A DNA stretch of 38,305 nucleotides from Treponema sp. (GCA_031255645.1 JAIRSC010000035.1:1-38305); one strand, 5' to 3'; positions 8,820 through 17,415 are shown, counted from the first letter of the stretch. Program-made: numbers and translations. Notes: generated from the sequence alone by a model not told the origin.

Positions 8820-9842
8820 ATGGCGTTTAAAAATTTAAGCGGTAAGCTGGACGGACTGGAAGATTATGTGGGCAGCCACCTGCGGCTCTTCATCTCCCTT
8901 ACCGTGGGGCTTCTGGTGTTTGTGGGAATGATATCCCTTTCGGTTTTCTTTATCGCCGTCAGGGGAAAGGAACAGGTAATGGTTCCCGACGTAACCGGAG
9001 AAGAGCTGACCCAGGCGCTGCTGAAGCTCCAGGTAAAGGAACTCTACCCCGAAATACAGCTTCGTTTTTCCAATTCGTCCGACGACAAGGGGCTGATTCT
9101 TGAACAGAGTCCCGACGCGGGTACGGTCGTAAAGGCCGAACGGCGGATTAGCCTCGTGGTCAGTTCCGGGGTTACGCTGGACAAGGTCGGCAATTATCTC
9201 GGCAGGAACATCAACGACGTGCGCTCGGATATTGCCGCGGTTCCCCTGTTGTCGATAAAAGAGCCGTTCATGTACCAATACGCCGCCGAAGCGGCGGGTA
9301 CGGTGATACAGCAGAATCCTCCCGCCGGAACCGATCTTACCGGCCCCGCTGCCCTGGAACTTGTCGTAAGCCGGGGCCAGGAAAACGTCCGAATCACCGT
9401 TCCCAATCTGGAAGGCGCGGCGTTTCAAACGGCCCTGGAACGGCTGATCCAGGCGCGGATCAACTTTATTTTTGAAATAGTTCCTCCGGGAGAGGGCGAT
9501 ATTCCCGAAACCGTCGCCGCCCAGAATCCGTTTGGGGGAAGCGAGATAAGCGCCGGTGATACGATGACCGTAAGCCTTTACGCCCCCGTCCCCGGCGAAG
9601 GAGAGGCGGCGGGCCTTTTCCGTTATACGCTGCCGAGAAATCCCTACCCGCTGCCGGTTACGGTAGACGCCCTGCTGCCCGGCGGCGCGACAAGGCGGCT
9701 TGCCGGGGTAAACCATCCCGGAGGGAATTTTACCCTTCCCTACCGGCTTCCCGATGGATCGACGATTGTCCTTACGATGCTGGACCGGGAACTCTACCGG
9801 CAGACGGTCCGAAGCGAAGAATCTTCCCCGGAACAGTTTTAG
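8820..9842 (+). CDS. Membrane-anchored PASTA-domain protein
   Basis: A 340-residue protein with a short cytoplasmic N-terminus, one membrane segment (about residues 26-49) and an outside region with PASTA repeats at about 55-125, 127-196 and 199-268 (for example VMVPDVTGEELTQALLKL and VPNLEGAAFQTALERL). PASTA domains usually bind peptidoglycan fragments or lipid II, but here there is no kinase or transpeptidase domain. The C-terminal 75 residues are a further beta-rich region. ATG 8820 is preferred over the upstream TTG/ATG because GGAGG lies 9 nt before it. It follows fmt with a one-base gap. A role in cell-wall sensing or synthesis is an inference. Confidence 0.85.
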   Translation: MAFKNLSGKLDGLEDYVGSHLRLFISLTVGLLVFVGMISLSVFFIAVRGKEQVMVPDVTGEELTQALLKLQVKELYPEIQLRFSNSSDDKGLILEQSPDAGTVVKAERRISLVVSSGVTLDKVGNYLGRNINDVRSDIAAVPLLSIKEPFMYQYAAEAAGTVIQQNPPAGTDLTGPAALELVVSRGQENVRITVPNLEGAAFQTALERLIQARINFIFEIVPPGEGDIPETVAAQNPFGGSEISAGDTMTVSLYAPVPGEGEAAGLFRYTLPRNPYPLPVTVDALLPGGATRRLAGVNHPGGNFTLPYRLPDGSTIVLTMLDRELYRQTVRSEESSPEQF

Positions 9843-9850
9843 GAACGGCC

Positions 9851-10312
9851 ATGAACGTAAAAAAAATCTGCGCGCCGCTGCTTTTTCTCCTCTGCGCCTC
9901 CGTTTTTGGCCAGAACCCGCGGGAAACGCCCGAACAGACGGCGCTGCCGGCGGATCCTTCCGTTCTTGTCGGGATGACCCTGCCGAATCTTATCGAAAGT
10001 TACGGCGCGCCGAACGCGGTCTATCCCGTCCGCGGGCTCTCTTCCTGGCAGGACGACGTTGTCTTCGTATACGATCACGCCGAATTTTTCGTTTACGGGA
10101 ACAGGGTCTGGCAGCTTAAACTTGTATCCGCCTACGGGGTAAGCGAAGGCGATCCGAAAGCCCAGGTTTCCCTTGTGCTTGGAGAAGGACAGAACTTCGA
10201 CGGCTACAGCGTTTTTTCGCTGCCGAACAGGGTTTGGCCGCTCAGCCTGCGAATCAACTGGGACAGTTCGGATCGGGTGGCGGCCCTCTATGTGTACCGT
10301 TCCGATTTTTAG
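9851..10312 (+). CDS. Small secreted protein of unknown function
   Basis: A 153-residue protein with a clear signal peptide (MNVKKICAPLLFLLCASVFGQ) and probable cleavage after about residue 20. The mature part begins with a Pro-rich stretch, then a segment VGMTLPNLIESYGAP that resembles the small helix-turn start of SmpA/OmlA-like folds, followed by beta-strand-rich sequence. I do not recognise a family with confidence. It lies 8 nt after the PASTA gene and 8 nt before aroDE, so it is part of this operon. It may act in the periplasm with the PASTA protein. Confidence 0.75.
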   Translation: MNVKKICAPLLFLLCASVFGQNPRETPEQTALPADPSVLVGMTLPNLIESYGAPNAVYPVRGLSSWQDDVVFVYDHAEFFVYGNRVWQLKLVSAYGVSEGDPKAQVSLVLGEGQNFDGYSVFSLPNRVWPLSLRINWDSSDRVAALYVYRSDF

Positions 10313-10320
10313 GGGGATTC

Positions 10321-11880
10321 GTGCCGAAACTCTGTCTGTGCCTTACCGCCAAAACCCTCGAACAGGATCTGCAAATTCTCGACGAGTACCGCAAATACGC
10401 CGATCTTGCCGAGCTGCGGGTAGACTGCCTCGATCCCGACGAACGTTTTTTGATACGGAGCTTTCCCGAAAAGGCCGGGATTCCGGTGATTCTTACGGTA
10501 CGCAGAAAAATTGACGGCGGTTTTTTTGAAAACGGCGAGGGCGCAAGGGTTACGCTCCTTTCCAAAGGCCTTGCCTTTGCCGAGGTGGACAGGCGGCGGA
10601 ACTTCGCCTATGTCGACATCGAGGAAGATCTCGAAGTGCCCGGCCTTGAAGAAGCCGTCCGTACCTTCGGGACAAGAATCATTCGTTCCTACCACAACGT
10701 CGAAAACGCGGACGACGACATAGCGGGAAAAATCAAAGCGCTTCACAGGGCGGGGGACGAAATCGTAAAAGTCGCCGTAACTCCCCGTACCCTGGAAGAC
10801 GTGGTAAAACTTTACCGCGCCGCCAGGGGAAGCAGGGATATCGAAAAGATTCTGCTTTGCATGGGGCCTTTCGGCGCGAACACGAGGATACTGGCGGCGA
10901 AGCTCGGATCGTACCTGAGTTACTGTTCGGTTCCCGGCATGGAAGCCGCCCCGGGCCAGCTTGATCCCAGGGAACTTACCGAGCTGTACCGCTTTAGGGA
11001 AATCAAAAAATCGACCCGCGTTTTCGGCCTTGCCGGGTTTCCGCTTATAAGCAGCTACAGCCCCCTTGTCTTCAATACCGCGTTCAGTCACGAAAAAATC
11101 GACGCCGTCTATCTGCCCTTTCCGTCGGACAACCTGAAAAGTTTTTTGCGTTTGGCGGAAGAAATAGGATTTGCCGGAGCGGCCATAACCATTCCGTATA
11201 AAGAAGAAGTTATCCCCCTGCTCCAGGACAGTTCCGGGGATGTAAAGGAAATCGGGGCCTGCAACACCCTGGTTCGTTCCAAACCGGGAAACGGATGGAT
11301 CGGCCACAACACCGACACGCTGGGTTTTTCCGGTTCCCTGCTTTCCTTTATCGGAAAGAAAAATTTTCGCGGCCTTGGCGTTACGGTGCTTGGGGCGGGA
11401 GGCGCCGCCGGGGCCGTGGTTTCGGAAACGCACAGGCTCGGGGGCAAGTGCCTTATCCTCAACCGCAATCCGGCCAGGGCGAAAGAGCTTGCCGCTCCGT
11501 ACCGCTTTAACTGGGGCGGACTCGACGGACAGGGACTTGACATGATGGACAGGTATTCCGACATCATAGTACAGACTACGCCGGCGGGAATGTTCCCGGA
11601 TATTGACGCCGAACCGTTCCCGCTTTACCATTTTACCGGCAGGGAAACGGTAATGGACTTAATCTACCGGCCGGCCAAAACCGCTTTTCTCAAGCGGGCG
11701 GAAAAAGCGGGCTGCAGGACGCTGAACGGTTTCGACATGCTTATACGGCAGGCAATGTCCCAGTATCAGCTTTTTCTGGGCAGGGATTTTCCCGTGGAAC
11801 TGACGCCGAAGCTTGAACGGATCGCCAAACGCTGCGAGGACCAGGACGGCGGCAAAGCGGCTTATAAAACCGCCCAATGA
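10321..11880 (+). CDS. aroDE: Fused 3-dehydroquinate dehydratase / shikimate dehydrogenase
   Basis: A 519-residue bifunctional enzyme for two successive steps of the shikimate pathway. The N-terminal half (about 1-225) is a type I 3-dehydroquinate dehydratase: IIRSYHN with catalytic His about 125, and KVAVTP with Schiff-base Lys about 150. The C-terminal half (about 240-510) is an NADP-dependent shikimate dehydrogenase: GFPLISSYSP for substrate binding, TIPYKE with catalytic Lys about 294, GHNTDTLGF with Asp about 332, and the nucleotide motif GAGGAAGA. Both active sites look complete. I chose GTG at 10321 because homology begins there and a G-rich ribosome binding site precedes it; an open frame extends upstream into the previous gene. 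The same fusion is known from plants and Chlamydia. Confidence 0.93.
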   Translation: MPKLCLCLTAKTLEQDLQILDEYRKYADLAELRVDCLDPDERFLIRSFPEKAGIPVILTVRRKIDGGFFENGEGARVTLLSKGLAFAEVDRRRNFAYVDIEEDLEVPGLEEAVRTFGTRIIRSYHNVENADDDIAGKIKALHRAGDEIVKVAVTPRTLEDVVKLYRAARGSRDIEKILLCMGPFGANTRILAAKLGSYLSYCSVPGMEAAPGQLDPRELTELYRFREIKKSTRVFGLAGFPLISSYSPLVFNTAFSHEKIDAVYLPFPSDNLKSFLRLAEEIGFAGAAITIPYKEEVIPLLQDSSGDVKEIGACNTLVRSKPGNGWIGHNTDTLGFSGSLLSFIGKKNFRGLGVTVLGAGGAAGAVVSETHRLGGKCLILNRNPARAKELAAPYRFNWGGLDGQGLDMMDRYSDIIVQTTPAGMFPDIDAEPFPLYHFTGRETVMDLIYRPAKTAFLKRAEKAGCRTLNGFDMLIRQAMSQYQLFLGRDFPVELTPKLERIAKRCEDQDGGKAAYKTAQ

Positions 11881-11884
11881 GCCT

Positions 11885-11944
11885 CCCCGCCACAAGCCCG
11901 CAAACAGCGGTTTGCGGCGGGGTATCAAACCCCACTGTGAATGA
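11885..11944 (+). promoter_or_regulatory. Structured leader element, copy A (shared with the PEPCK leader)
   Basis: A basal stem pairs CCCCGCC (11885-11891) with GGCGGGG (11916-11922). Inside it, GCAAAC (11900-11905) pairs with GTTTGC (11910-11915). The GGGGT of the 3' arm can alternatively pair with ACCCC (11929-11933), forming a competing hairpin. The 29 nt from 11916 to 11944 match 35229-35257 with only two differences. It lies 21 nt before the ATG of the XRE-cupin gene. It could be a cis-acting RNA switch or a dispersed repeat. Confidence 0.6.
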
Positions 11945-11965
11945 GCCAAGATCAAAGGAGAACGC

Positions 11966-12520
11966 ATGACCGAAGAATCCAGAGAAATCGCCGGCAGGGT
12001 AAAAGCGCTTAGGGAAATCGCGGAAATTCCGCCTGAAGAATTCGCCGCGGAACTGGGCTTTAAAAACGACGAATACCGGAGCTGGGAAAGCGGCGAAGTC
12101 GAGTTCCCAATCGGATCGCTTGTGGAAATAGCGGCGCGCTTTAAGGTCGATCTTACGGAACTTGTTACCGGAAAACCGTCGCGGCTTACCGGGTACTGCG
12201 TTACGCGGGCCGGAAACGCCCCGGAGGTAAGCCGCAGGCCGATGTACACCTACTGGAATCTGGCCTACAAGTTCCACAACAAGAGAGCCGAGCCTTTTCT
12301 TGTGGAAGCGAATCCCGAAACGGAAAACGGACCCTTGAGCCTTAATACCCATCCGGGACATGAATTTGACTACGTACTTGAAGGACGGCTTTTTGTCTCC
12401 GTCGGCGGCCACGAGCTTGAACTTGGCCCCGGAGACTGTATTTACTACGATTCAAACGAACCTCACGGAATGAAGGCCCTTGGCGGAACGCGGGCCCGGT
12501 TTCTCGCGATGGTTTTTTAG
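11966..12520 (+). CDS. XRE-family regulator with C-terminal cupin domain
   Basis: A 184-residue predicted DNA-binding regulator. An HTH_3-type helix-turn-helix covers about residues 8-65 (VKALREIAEIPPEEFAAELG ... SWESGEVEFP). A cupin beta-barrel covers about 110-184, with the metal- or ligand-site pattern THPGHEFDYVLEG and GPGDCIYYDSNEPHG. Such proteins sense a small molecule through the cupin. The ATG has a strong GGAG ribosome binding site 5 nt upstream. The acyl-CoA synthetase follows after 29 nt, an arrangement seen in other bacteria, so it probably controls that gene in response to an acid or CoA ester; this is an inference. A structured leader element precedes it. Confidence 0.88.
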   Translation: MTEESREIAGRVKALREIAEIPPEEFAAELGFKNDEYRSWESGEVEFPIGSLVEIAARFKVDLTELVTGKPSRLTGYCVTRAGNAPEVSRRPMYTYWNLAYKFHNKRAEPFLVEANPETENGPLSLNTHPGHEFDYVLEGRLFVSVGGHELELGPGDCIYYDSNEPHGMKALGGTRARFLAMVF

Positions 12521-12549
12521 GGCAAAAGACGCCCTGTTAAGGAGAACAG

Positions 12550-14328
12550 ATGGAACTTCTTGATACTTTTTTACCCCGGAAGGAATTTGATTCCTACGAG
12601 GATTTTTACAACGGTTTCTCCGTAAACGTGCCGGAACGCTTTAACTTTGCCTGGGACGTAATGGATAAACTCGCGGAAACCAAAGCGGCGGAAACGGCCC
12701 TGGTGTGGTGCGATGAAAAAGGCGCCGAAGCCGTGTTCAGTTACGGCGACATTAAGCGGCTTTCCAACCAGGCGGCCAATGTCCTTGCTGCGGCGGGAAT
12801 AAAGCGGGGCGATCCGGTTATGCTTATCCTCAAGCGTCACTGGGAATACTGGCCGATACTGCTCGCCCTTCACAAAATCGGGGCGATAGCCATTCCGGCC
12901 ACGCATCTTCTTACCGCAAAGGACATTGTGTACCGCTGCAGGGCCGCGGACATCGCCGGAATCGTCTGTGTCGACGAAGAAAAGATCATGGCCGCCGTGG
13001 ACGAGGCCGGAGAAAAATTCCGGGCCGAGGGAAAAACAATGCTCCGCTACAGGGCCTTTGTCCGATCCGTTCATTCGGCCGCCGTTTCGACGCCCGCGCC
13101 GGCGACCGTACCGGTGACCGCGCCGGCGGCCAAAACGACGGGCGTGGAAGACCGGCCCTGGGCCGATTTCAAAACGCTTATGGAAGCGGCCGGCGGCGAT
13201 TTTGAGAAACCGGCGCGGCTTCCCTCAAACGACGACATCATGCTCCTCTACTTTACGTCGGGAACGACGGGTATGCCGAAAATGGTACGCCACAACTTTG
13301 CCTATCCGCTGGGGCATATCGTTACGGCAAAATACTGGCAGCGGGTCGTCTCCGGCGGGCTTCATCTTACCGTGGCGGACACGGGCTGGGCGAAAGCGGC
13401 CTGGGGAAAAATCTACGGACAATGGCTCTGCGGAAGCGCCGTGTTCGTGTACGACTACGACCGTTTTGTGCCCCAGGCGATGCTGGAAGTGATCAGCCGC
13501 TGCCGGGTAACGACGTTCTGCGCGCCCCCGACCATTTACCGGTTTTTCATAAAGGAAGACCTGAAACAATACGATTTTTCCGCCCTCAAACACTGTTCCG
13601 TTGCCGGCGAGCCGCTTGAGCCCGAAATTTACGAACGCTTCCGGGAAGGAACCGGAATAAAGCTCCGGGAATGTTACGGGCAGACGGAACTTACCGTGGT
13701 GGTTTGTACCTATCCCTGGCTTGAGCCGAAACCCGGCTCAATGGGAAAGCCGTCGCCGGGCTACGATCTTGACCTTATCCGCGAAGACGGCTCTTCCTGC
13801 GACATGGGCGAGGAAGGCCAGCTTGTGGTTCGTACCGGCCGCCGGAAACCCTGGGGAATGTTTGGCGGCTATTACCGGGACGACGAGCTTAGCCGGAGCG
13901 TTTGGCGTGACGACGTTTACTATACCGGCGACATGGCCTGGCGCGACGAAGACGGGTATCTGTGGTTTGTAGGCCGCGCGGACGACGTGATAAAAAGTTC
14001 CGGTTACCGTATCGGGCCTTTTGAAGTGGAAAGTGCCCTGATGGAACATCCGGCCGTACTGGAATGCGCGATTACCGGCGTTCCCGATCCCGACCGGGGA
14101 AAAGCCGTCAAGGCGACGGTCGTTCTCGCGAAAAACTGGCCGCCTTCGGAGGAACTGAAAAAAGAACTGCAAAACCATGTAAAGAAAATTACCGCGCCCT
14201 ACAAATACCCGCGTATCGTGGAATTTGTCAGCGAGCTTCCCAAAACGATAAGCGGAAAGATCAGGCGGGTACAGATACGCGAGACCGACGAACAGGCCGA
14301 AACCGGCGCGGGTGGGGAGACCCGCTAA
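12550..14328 (+). CDS. AMP-forming acyl-CoA synthetase
   Basis: A 592-residue ANL-superfamily enzyme that activates a carboxylic acid with ATP to an acyl-AMP and then an acyl-CoA. Seen motifs are YFTSGTTGMPKMV (P-loop, A3), ECYGQTE (A5), YYTGDMAWRDEDGY (A7), GRADDVIKSSGYRIGPFEVE (A8) and PKTISGKIRR with the catalytic lysine (A10). The pattern resembles medium-chain (ACSM-type) synthetases more than acetyl-CoA synthetase; the true substrate cannot be read from sequence. A Thr/Ala/Pro-rich insert sits at about residues 178-205. A GGAG ribosome binding site is 5 nt upstream. It is between the cupin regulator and citrate synthase, so its acyl-CoA may feed central metabolism. Confidence 0.92.
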   Translation: MELLDTFLPRKEFDSYEDFYNGFSVNVPERFNFAWDVMDKLAETKAAETALVWCDEKGAEAVFSYGDIKRLSNQAANVLAAAGIKRGDPVMLILKRHWEYWPILLALHKIGAIAIPATHLLTAKDIVYRCRAADIAGIVCVDEEKIMAAVDEAGEKFRAEGKTMLRYRAFVRSVHSAAVSTPAPATVPVTAPAAKTTGVEDRPWADFKTLMEAAGGDFEKPARLPSNDDIMLLYFTSGTTGMPKMVRHNFAYPLGHIVTAKYWQRVVSGGLHLTVADTGWAKAAWGKIYGQWLCGSAVFVYDYDRFVPQAMLEVISRCRVTTFCAPPTIYRFFIKEDLKQYDFSALKHCSVAGEPLEPEIYERFREGTGIKLRECYGQTELTVVVCTYPWLEPKPGSMGKPSPGYDLDLIREDGSSCDMGEEGQLVVRTGRRKPWGMFGGYYRDDELSRSVWRDDVYYTGDMAWRDEDGYLWFVGRADDVIKSSGYRIGPFEVESALMEHPAVLECAITGVPDPDRGKAVKATVVLAKNWPPSEELKKELQNHVKKITAPYKYPRIVEFVSELPKTISGKIRRVQIRETDEQAETGAGGETR

Positions 14329-14373
14329 GAAACGCGGCCGGGCGTTTTCCAGCGTATTCCCAAGGAGGATATT

Positions 14374-15705
14374 ATCAACAGGTATCTTACGGAAGTAACA
14401 AAAAACAACGCGATAGACCTGGAACTCTACGACAGGTTTAACGTTAAGCGGGGGCTGAGGAACGCCGACGGCACGGGGGTATTGGTAGGGCTTACCCGTA
14501 TCGGCGACGTACACGGCTATATCATCGACGAGGGAGAAAGGATTCCCGTAGACGGTAAGCTCTATTACCGGGGCATTGACGTAGAAGACCTGGTACGAAA
14601 CGCCGCCTCGGAAGGACGCTTTGGCTTTGAAGAAGCGGTGTACCTGCTCCTTTTTGGGGAGCTTCCGGCGGCGAAAAAGCTTGAGAATTTCTGCGCCCTT
14701 ATGGGAAACTCACGCGCCCTGCCGAAAAATTTCGCCGAAGACTCCATCATGAAAGCCCCGTCCAGGGACATTATGAACAAGCTTGCCCGTTCGGTGCTGA
14801 CCCTGTATTCCTACGACGAGGACCCGGAAAACCGTTCCCCGGAAAACATACTCCGCCAGTGCCTGGAACTTATCGCCCGTTTCCCGACGATTGTGGCGTA
14901 TTCCTACATGGCGAAAAAACATTACTACGATCACGAAAGCCTTATCATCCACATGCCCGAATCGGACTTGTCCAGCGCCGAAACCATACTTTCCCTTATA
15001 CGGCCGGATCAGCGCTACTCTCATCTTGAGGCGGAGATTCTCGATTTGGCCCTGATCCTTCACGCCGAACACGGCGGCGGCAACAACTCGACCTTCGCCG
15101 TCCACCTGGTTTCTTCCGCCGACACCGACACCTTTTCGGCGATTTCCGCGGGAATCGTTTCACTCAAGGGCTGCAAGCACGGCGGCGCCAACATCAAGGT
15201 AATGCGGATGATGGACGAGATCAAAAAACACGTCAAACACTGGGACAGCCGGGGGGAAGTGGCCGATTACCTTGAACTGATACTGAGGGGAGAAGCCCAC
15301 GACGGTTCGGGCCTTATTTACGGTCAGGGCCACGCCGTCTACACAAAAAGCGATCCGCGCGCGGTTCTGCTGCGGGAAAAGGCCGCTCTTCTGGCAAAGG
15401 AAAAAAAGCTTGAGGATGAATTTAACCTGTACTGTCTTATCGACGCCCTCGCCCCGGAAGTCTTCAAAAAGGTAAAAGGTTCGGACAAGGTGATCTGCGC
15501 CAACGTGGATTTTTATTCAGGATTTGTGTACAGAATGCTGGGAATCCCCGCCGATCTTTACACGCCCCTTTTTGCCGTAAGCCGGGTAGCCGGCTGGTGC
15601 GCCCACCGTCTTGAGGAAATTATCTCGGACGGCAGGATCATTCGCCCGGCCTATAAATGCGTTCAGAAACGGCTCACCTATGTCCCGCTTGCCGGGAGAG
15701 GTTAA
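14374..15705 (+). CDS. gltA: Citrate synthase, probable non-AUG start (ATC)
   Basis: A 443-residue enzyme that condenses acetyl-CoA with oxaloacetate to citrate. Family motifs: RGIDVEDLV, LHAEHGGGNNSTF, GCKHGGAN and GQGHAVYTKSDPR, with catalytic His residues in the HAEH and KHGG segments. The frame is open from just after the synthetase stop, yet contains no ATG or GTG before 14482. A TTG at 14482 would drop about 36 residues that look family-conserved (LYDRFNVKRGLRNADGTGV). An excellent AAGGAGG at 14362-14368 is followed 5 nt later by ATC (14374), the same spacing as neighbouring genes, so ATC (or ATT 14371) is the likely start. A sequencing or mutational change of ATG is the alternative. 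The stop overlaps the stop of the convergent helicase in GTTAAC. Confidence 0.9.
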   Translation: MNRYLTEVTKNNAIDLELYDRFNVKRGLRNADGTGVLVGLTRIGDVHGYIIDEGERIPVDGKLYYRGIDVEDLVRNAASEGRFGFEEAVYLLLFGELPAAKKLENFCALMGNSRALPKNFAEDSIMKAPSRDIMNKLARSVLTLYSYDEDPENRSPENILRQCLELIARFPTIVAYSYMAKKHYYDHESLIIHMPESDLSSAETILSLIRPDQRYSHLEAEILDLALILHAEHGGGNNSTFAVHLVSSADTDTFSAISAGIVSLKGCKHGGANIKVMRMMDEIKKHVKHWDSRGEVADYLELILRGEAHDGSGLIYGQGHAVYTKSDPRAVLLREKAALLAKEKKLEDEFNLYCLIDALAPEVFKKVKGSDKVICANVDFYSGFVYRMLGIPADLYTPLFAVSRVAGWCAHRLEEIISDGRIIRPAYKCVQKRLTYVPLAGRG

Positions 15706-17402
15706 CGTTCCGGCTTCTTCCCGAAGACTCCCAGCAGTTTCCCGATAAGGCCCTGTTTCTTTTCGGGCGGCGCGGCCTTTGCCTGGTCTTTGGCGGGTTT
15801 TTCGGTTTCGCCGGGACGGGTTTTCCGGTCGTTCGGTCCCGCCGGGCCGCGCCGCCCGCCTTTGCCGCGGCCCGGCGGCCGCTGTCCGTCCCGGCCGGTT
15901 TTGCTTCCGTACTTGTCCTTATAGTAGGCCATGCGCTGGTCAAAAGAAAGTTCCGACAGCTCCGGCTGCCGGGGGCCGGAAGCCCTGCGCCGCTCGTCGG
16001 CCGGGCGTCCTTCTTCCCGTCTCGTTCCGCCCCGGACCTTTTCGGCCCGGTTTCCGGCTTCCGGGCCGGACCGCCCGCTTTCGCCGCCGCGCCGCTCACC
16101 GGGCCGTTCGCCGCGCCTTCGTTCCCCACTCCGGCTTCTCCCTTCCCCGCGGCGTCCGGCGGTCCGGCGGCCCGTTCCTCCGCCTTCTCTCCCCCCTCTT
16201 CCGCCGCCATCCCTTCCATCGCGCCTGTCGTAAGAGCCGGCGCGGATTACGCGGCCTTCGCTCTTGTCTTCGGCAAAAAGATTTTCGCCGGCGATTTGGG
16301 AAGGAATTTTTTTCCCGATATATTTTTCAATGTCGGGAAGCTCGTATACGTCCTGTTCACTCGCCAGGGTTATGGCTTTTCCGGTTTTGCCCGCCCGCGC
16401 CGTCCGTCCGATACGGTGAACGTAGTTTTCCGCTTCGACGGGAAGATCGTAATTTACCACCATGGCAAGGCTTTCAATGTCGAGGCCGCGGGCGGCTACG
16501 TCGGTAGCGGCCAAAACCCGTACCGCGCCGCTTTTTACGTCGTCGATAATCTGAAGCCGTTTCGCCTGCGGAAGATCCCCTATGATAAACTCGCAGTCTA
16601 TGCCGTTTATCTTAAGACGCCTGGCCACGATTTCCGTGTAACGTTTTGTATTACAGAAGATGATGGCGCTTTCCGGCTTTTCGCGTTCCATAATCCCCAA
16701 CAGGAGGCGCATTTTGTCGCCCGAATGGACATGGTACAAAATCTGCTCGACCTCTTCGACAGTAACCGTTTCCGGTTCTATCTCGATTTCGCGGGGATTT
16801 TTGGTGTATTCCCAGGCGAGGTTTTTTACCCAGCTGTTAAGCGTTGCGCTGAACAGCATCGTCTGGCGGCGGTCGACGGGGGGGACAACTCTTATAAGCT
16901 TGCGGAGATCGGGATAAAAACCCATGTCGAACATCCGGTCCGCTTCGTCAATGACCAGGAAGGCGATATCCATAAGGTTCATATGGCCCGATTTGTTCAG
17001 ATCCAGTACCCGTCCGGGAGTACCGACGAGTATCTGCGCGTTGTCCTTTAAAAAACGATGCTGCTGGGCATAGCCCACGCCGCCATAAAAGCTCCCCGTC
17101 TTGAAAGGAAGGTGTTTTCCCAGAACCTTGGCTTCTTCCTCAATCTGAACGGCAAGTTCCCTTGTGGGCGTCATAATAAGGGCTTTTTTTCCGCCCAAAA
17201 GGGGCTCGGTAAGGAGGCGCTGGAAAATAACGATGAGAAAGGCGGCCGTTTTGCCCGTACCCGTCTGCGACTGGACATACAGATCCTGACCACCGAAAGC
17301 GCTGGACAGAACCTGTTCCTGAACCGGCATACAGCTGCGGTAGCCGGAATCCGCGATGCCTCTTTGAAGATCCTGATGCAGGTGTAACTCGGTAAATTCC
17401 AT
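15702..17402 (-). CDS. DEAD-box RNA helicase with Arg/Gly-rich tail
   Basis: A 566-residue ATP-dependent RNA helicase. Motifs in order: Q motif (SCMPVQEQ), SQTGTGKT, PTRELAVQ, GTPGR, VIDEADRMFDMGF, SAT, IIFCNTKR, ATDVAARGLDIE and YVHRIGRTARAGKTG, filling residues 1 to about 385. The remaining 180 residues are very rich in Arg, Gly, Glu and Pro (RGG-like), a basic disordered tail of the kind that binds RNA in RhlE/RhlB-type helicases, ending in a short hydrophobic segment. Likely roles are ribosome assembly or RNA decay. The start lacks a ribosome binding site; a TTGCTT/TATACT promoter lies 13 nt upstream. The 3' end overlaps citrate synthase by 4 bp. Confidence 0.93.
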   Translation of the reverse strand: MEFTELHLHQDLQRGIADSGYRSCMPVQEQVLSSAFGGQDLYVQSQTGTGKTAAFLIVIFQRLLTEPLLGGKKALIMTPTRELAVQIEEEAKVLGKHLPFKTGSFYGGVGYAQQHRFLKDNAQILVGTPGRVLDLNKSGHMNLMDIAFLVIDEADRMFDMGFYPDLRKLIRVVPPVDRRQTMLFSATLNSWVKNLAWEYTKNPREIEIEPETVTVEEVEQILYHVHSGDKMRLLLGIMEREKPESAIIFCNTKRYTEIVARRLKINGIDCEFIIGDLPQAKRLQIIDDVKSGAVRVLAATDVAARGLDIESLAMVVNYDLPVEAENYVHRIGRTARAGKTGKAITLASEQDVYELPDIEKYIGKKIPSQIAGENLFAEDKSEGRVIRAGSYDRRDGRDGGGRGGREGGGTGRRTAGRRGEGRSRSGERRRGERPGERRGGESGRSGPEAGNRAEKVRGGTRREEGRPADERRRASGPRQPELSELSFDQRMAYYKDKYGSKTGRDGQRPPGRGKGGRRGPAGPNDRKTRPGETEKPAKDQAKAAPPEKKQGLIGKLLGVFGKKPER

Positions 17403-17415
17403 AAAACTGAGTATA

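Noticed and set aside
14482-14484. TTG 14482 as the citrate synthase start
   Set aside because: It would delete about 36 family-like residues, and the best ribosome binding site is at 14362-14368.
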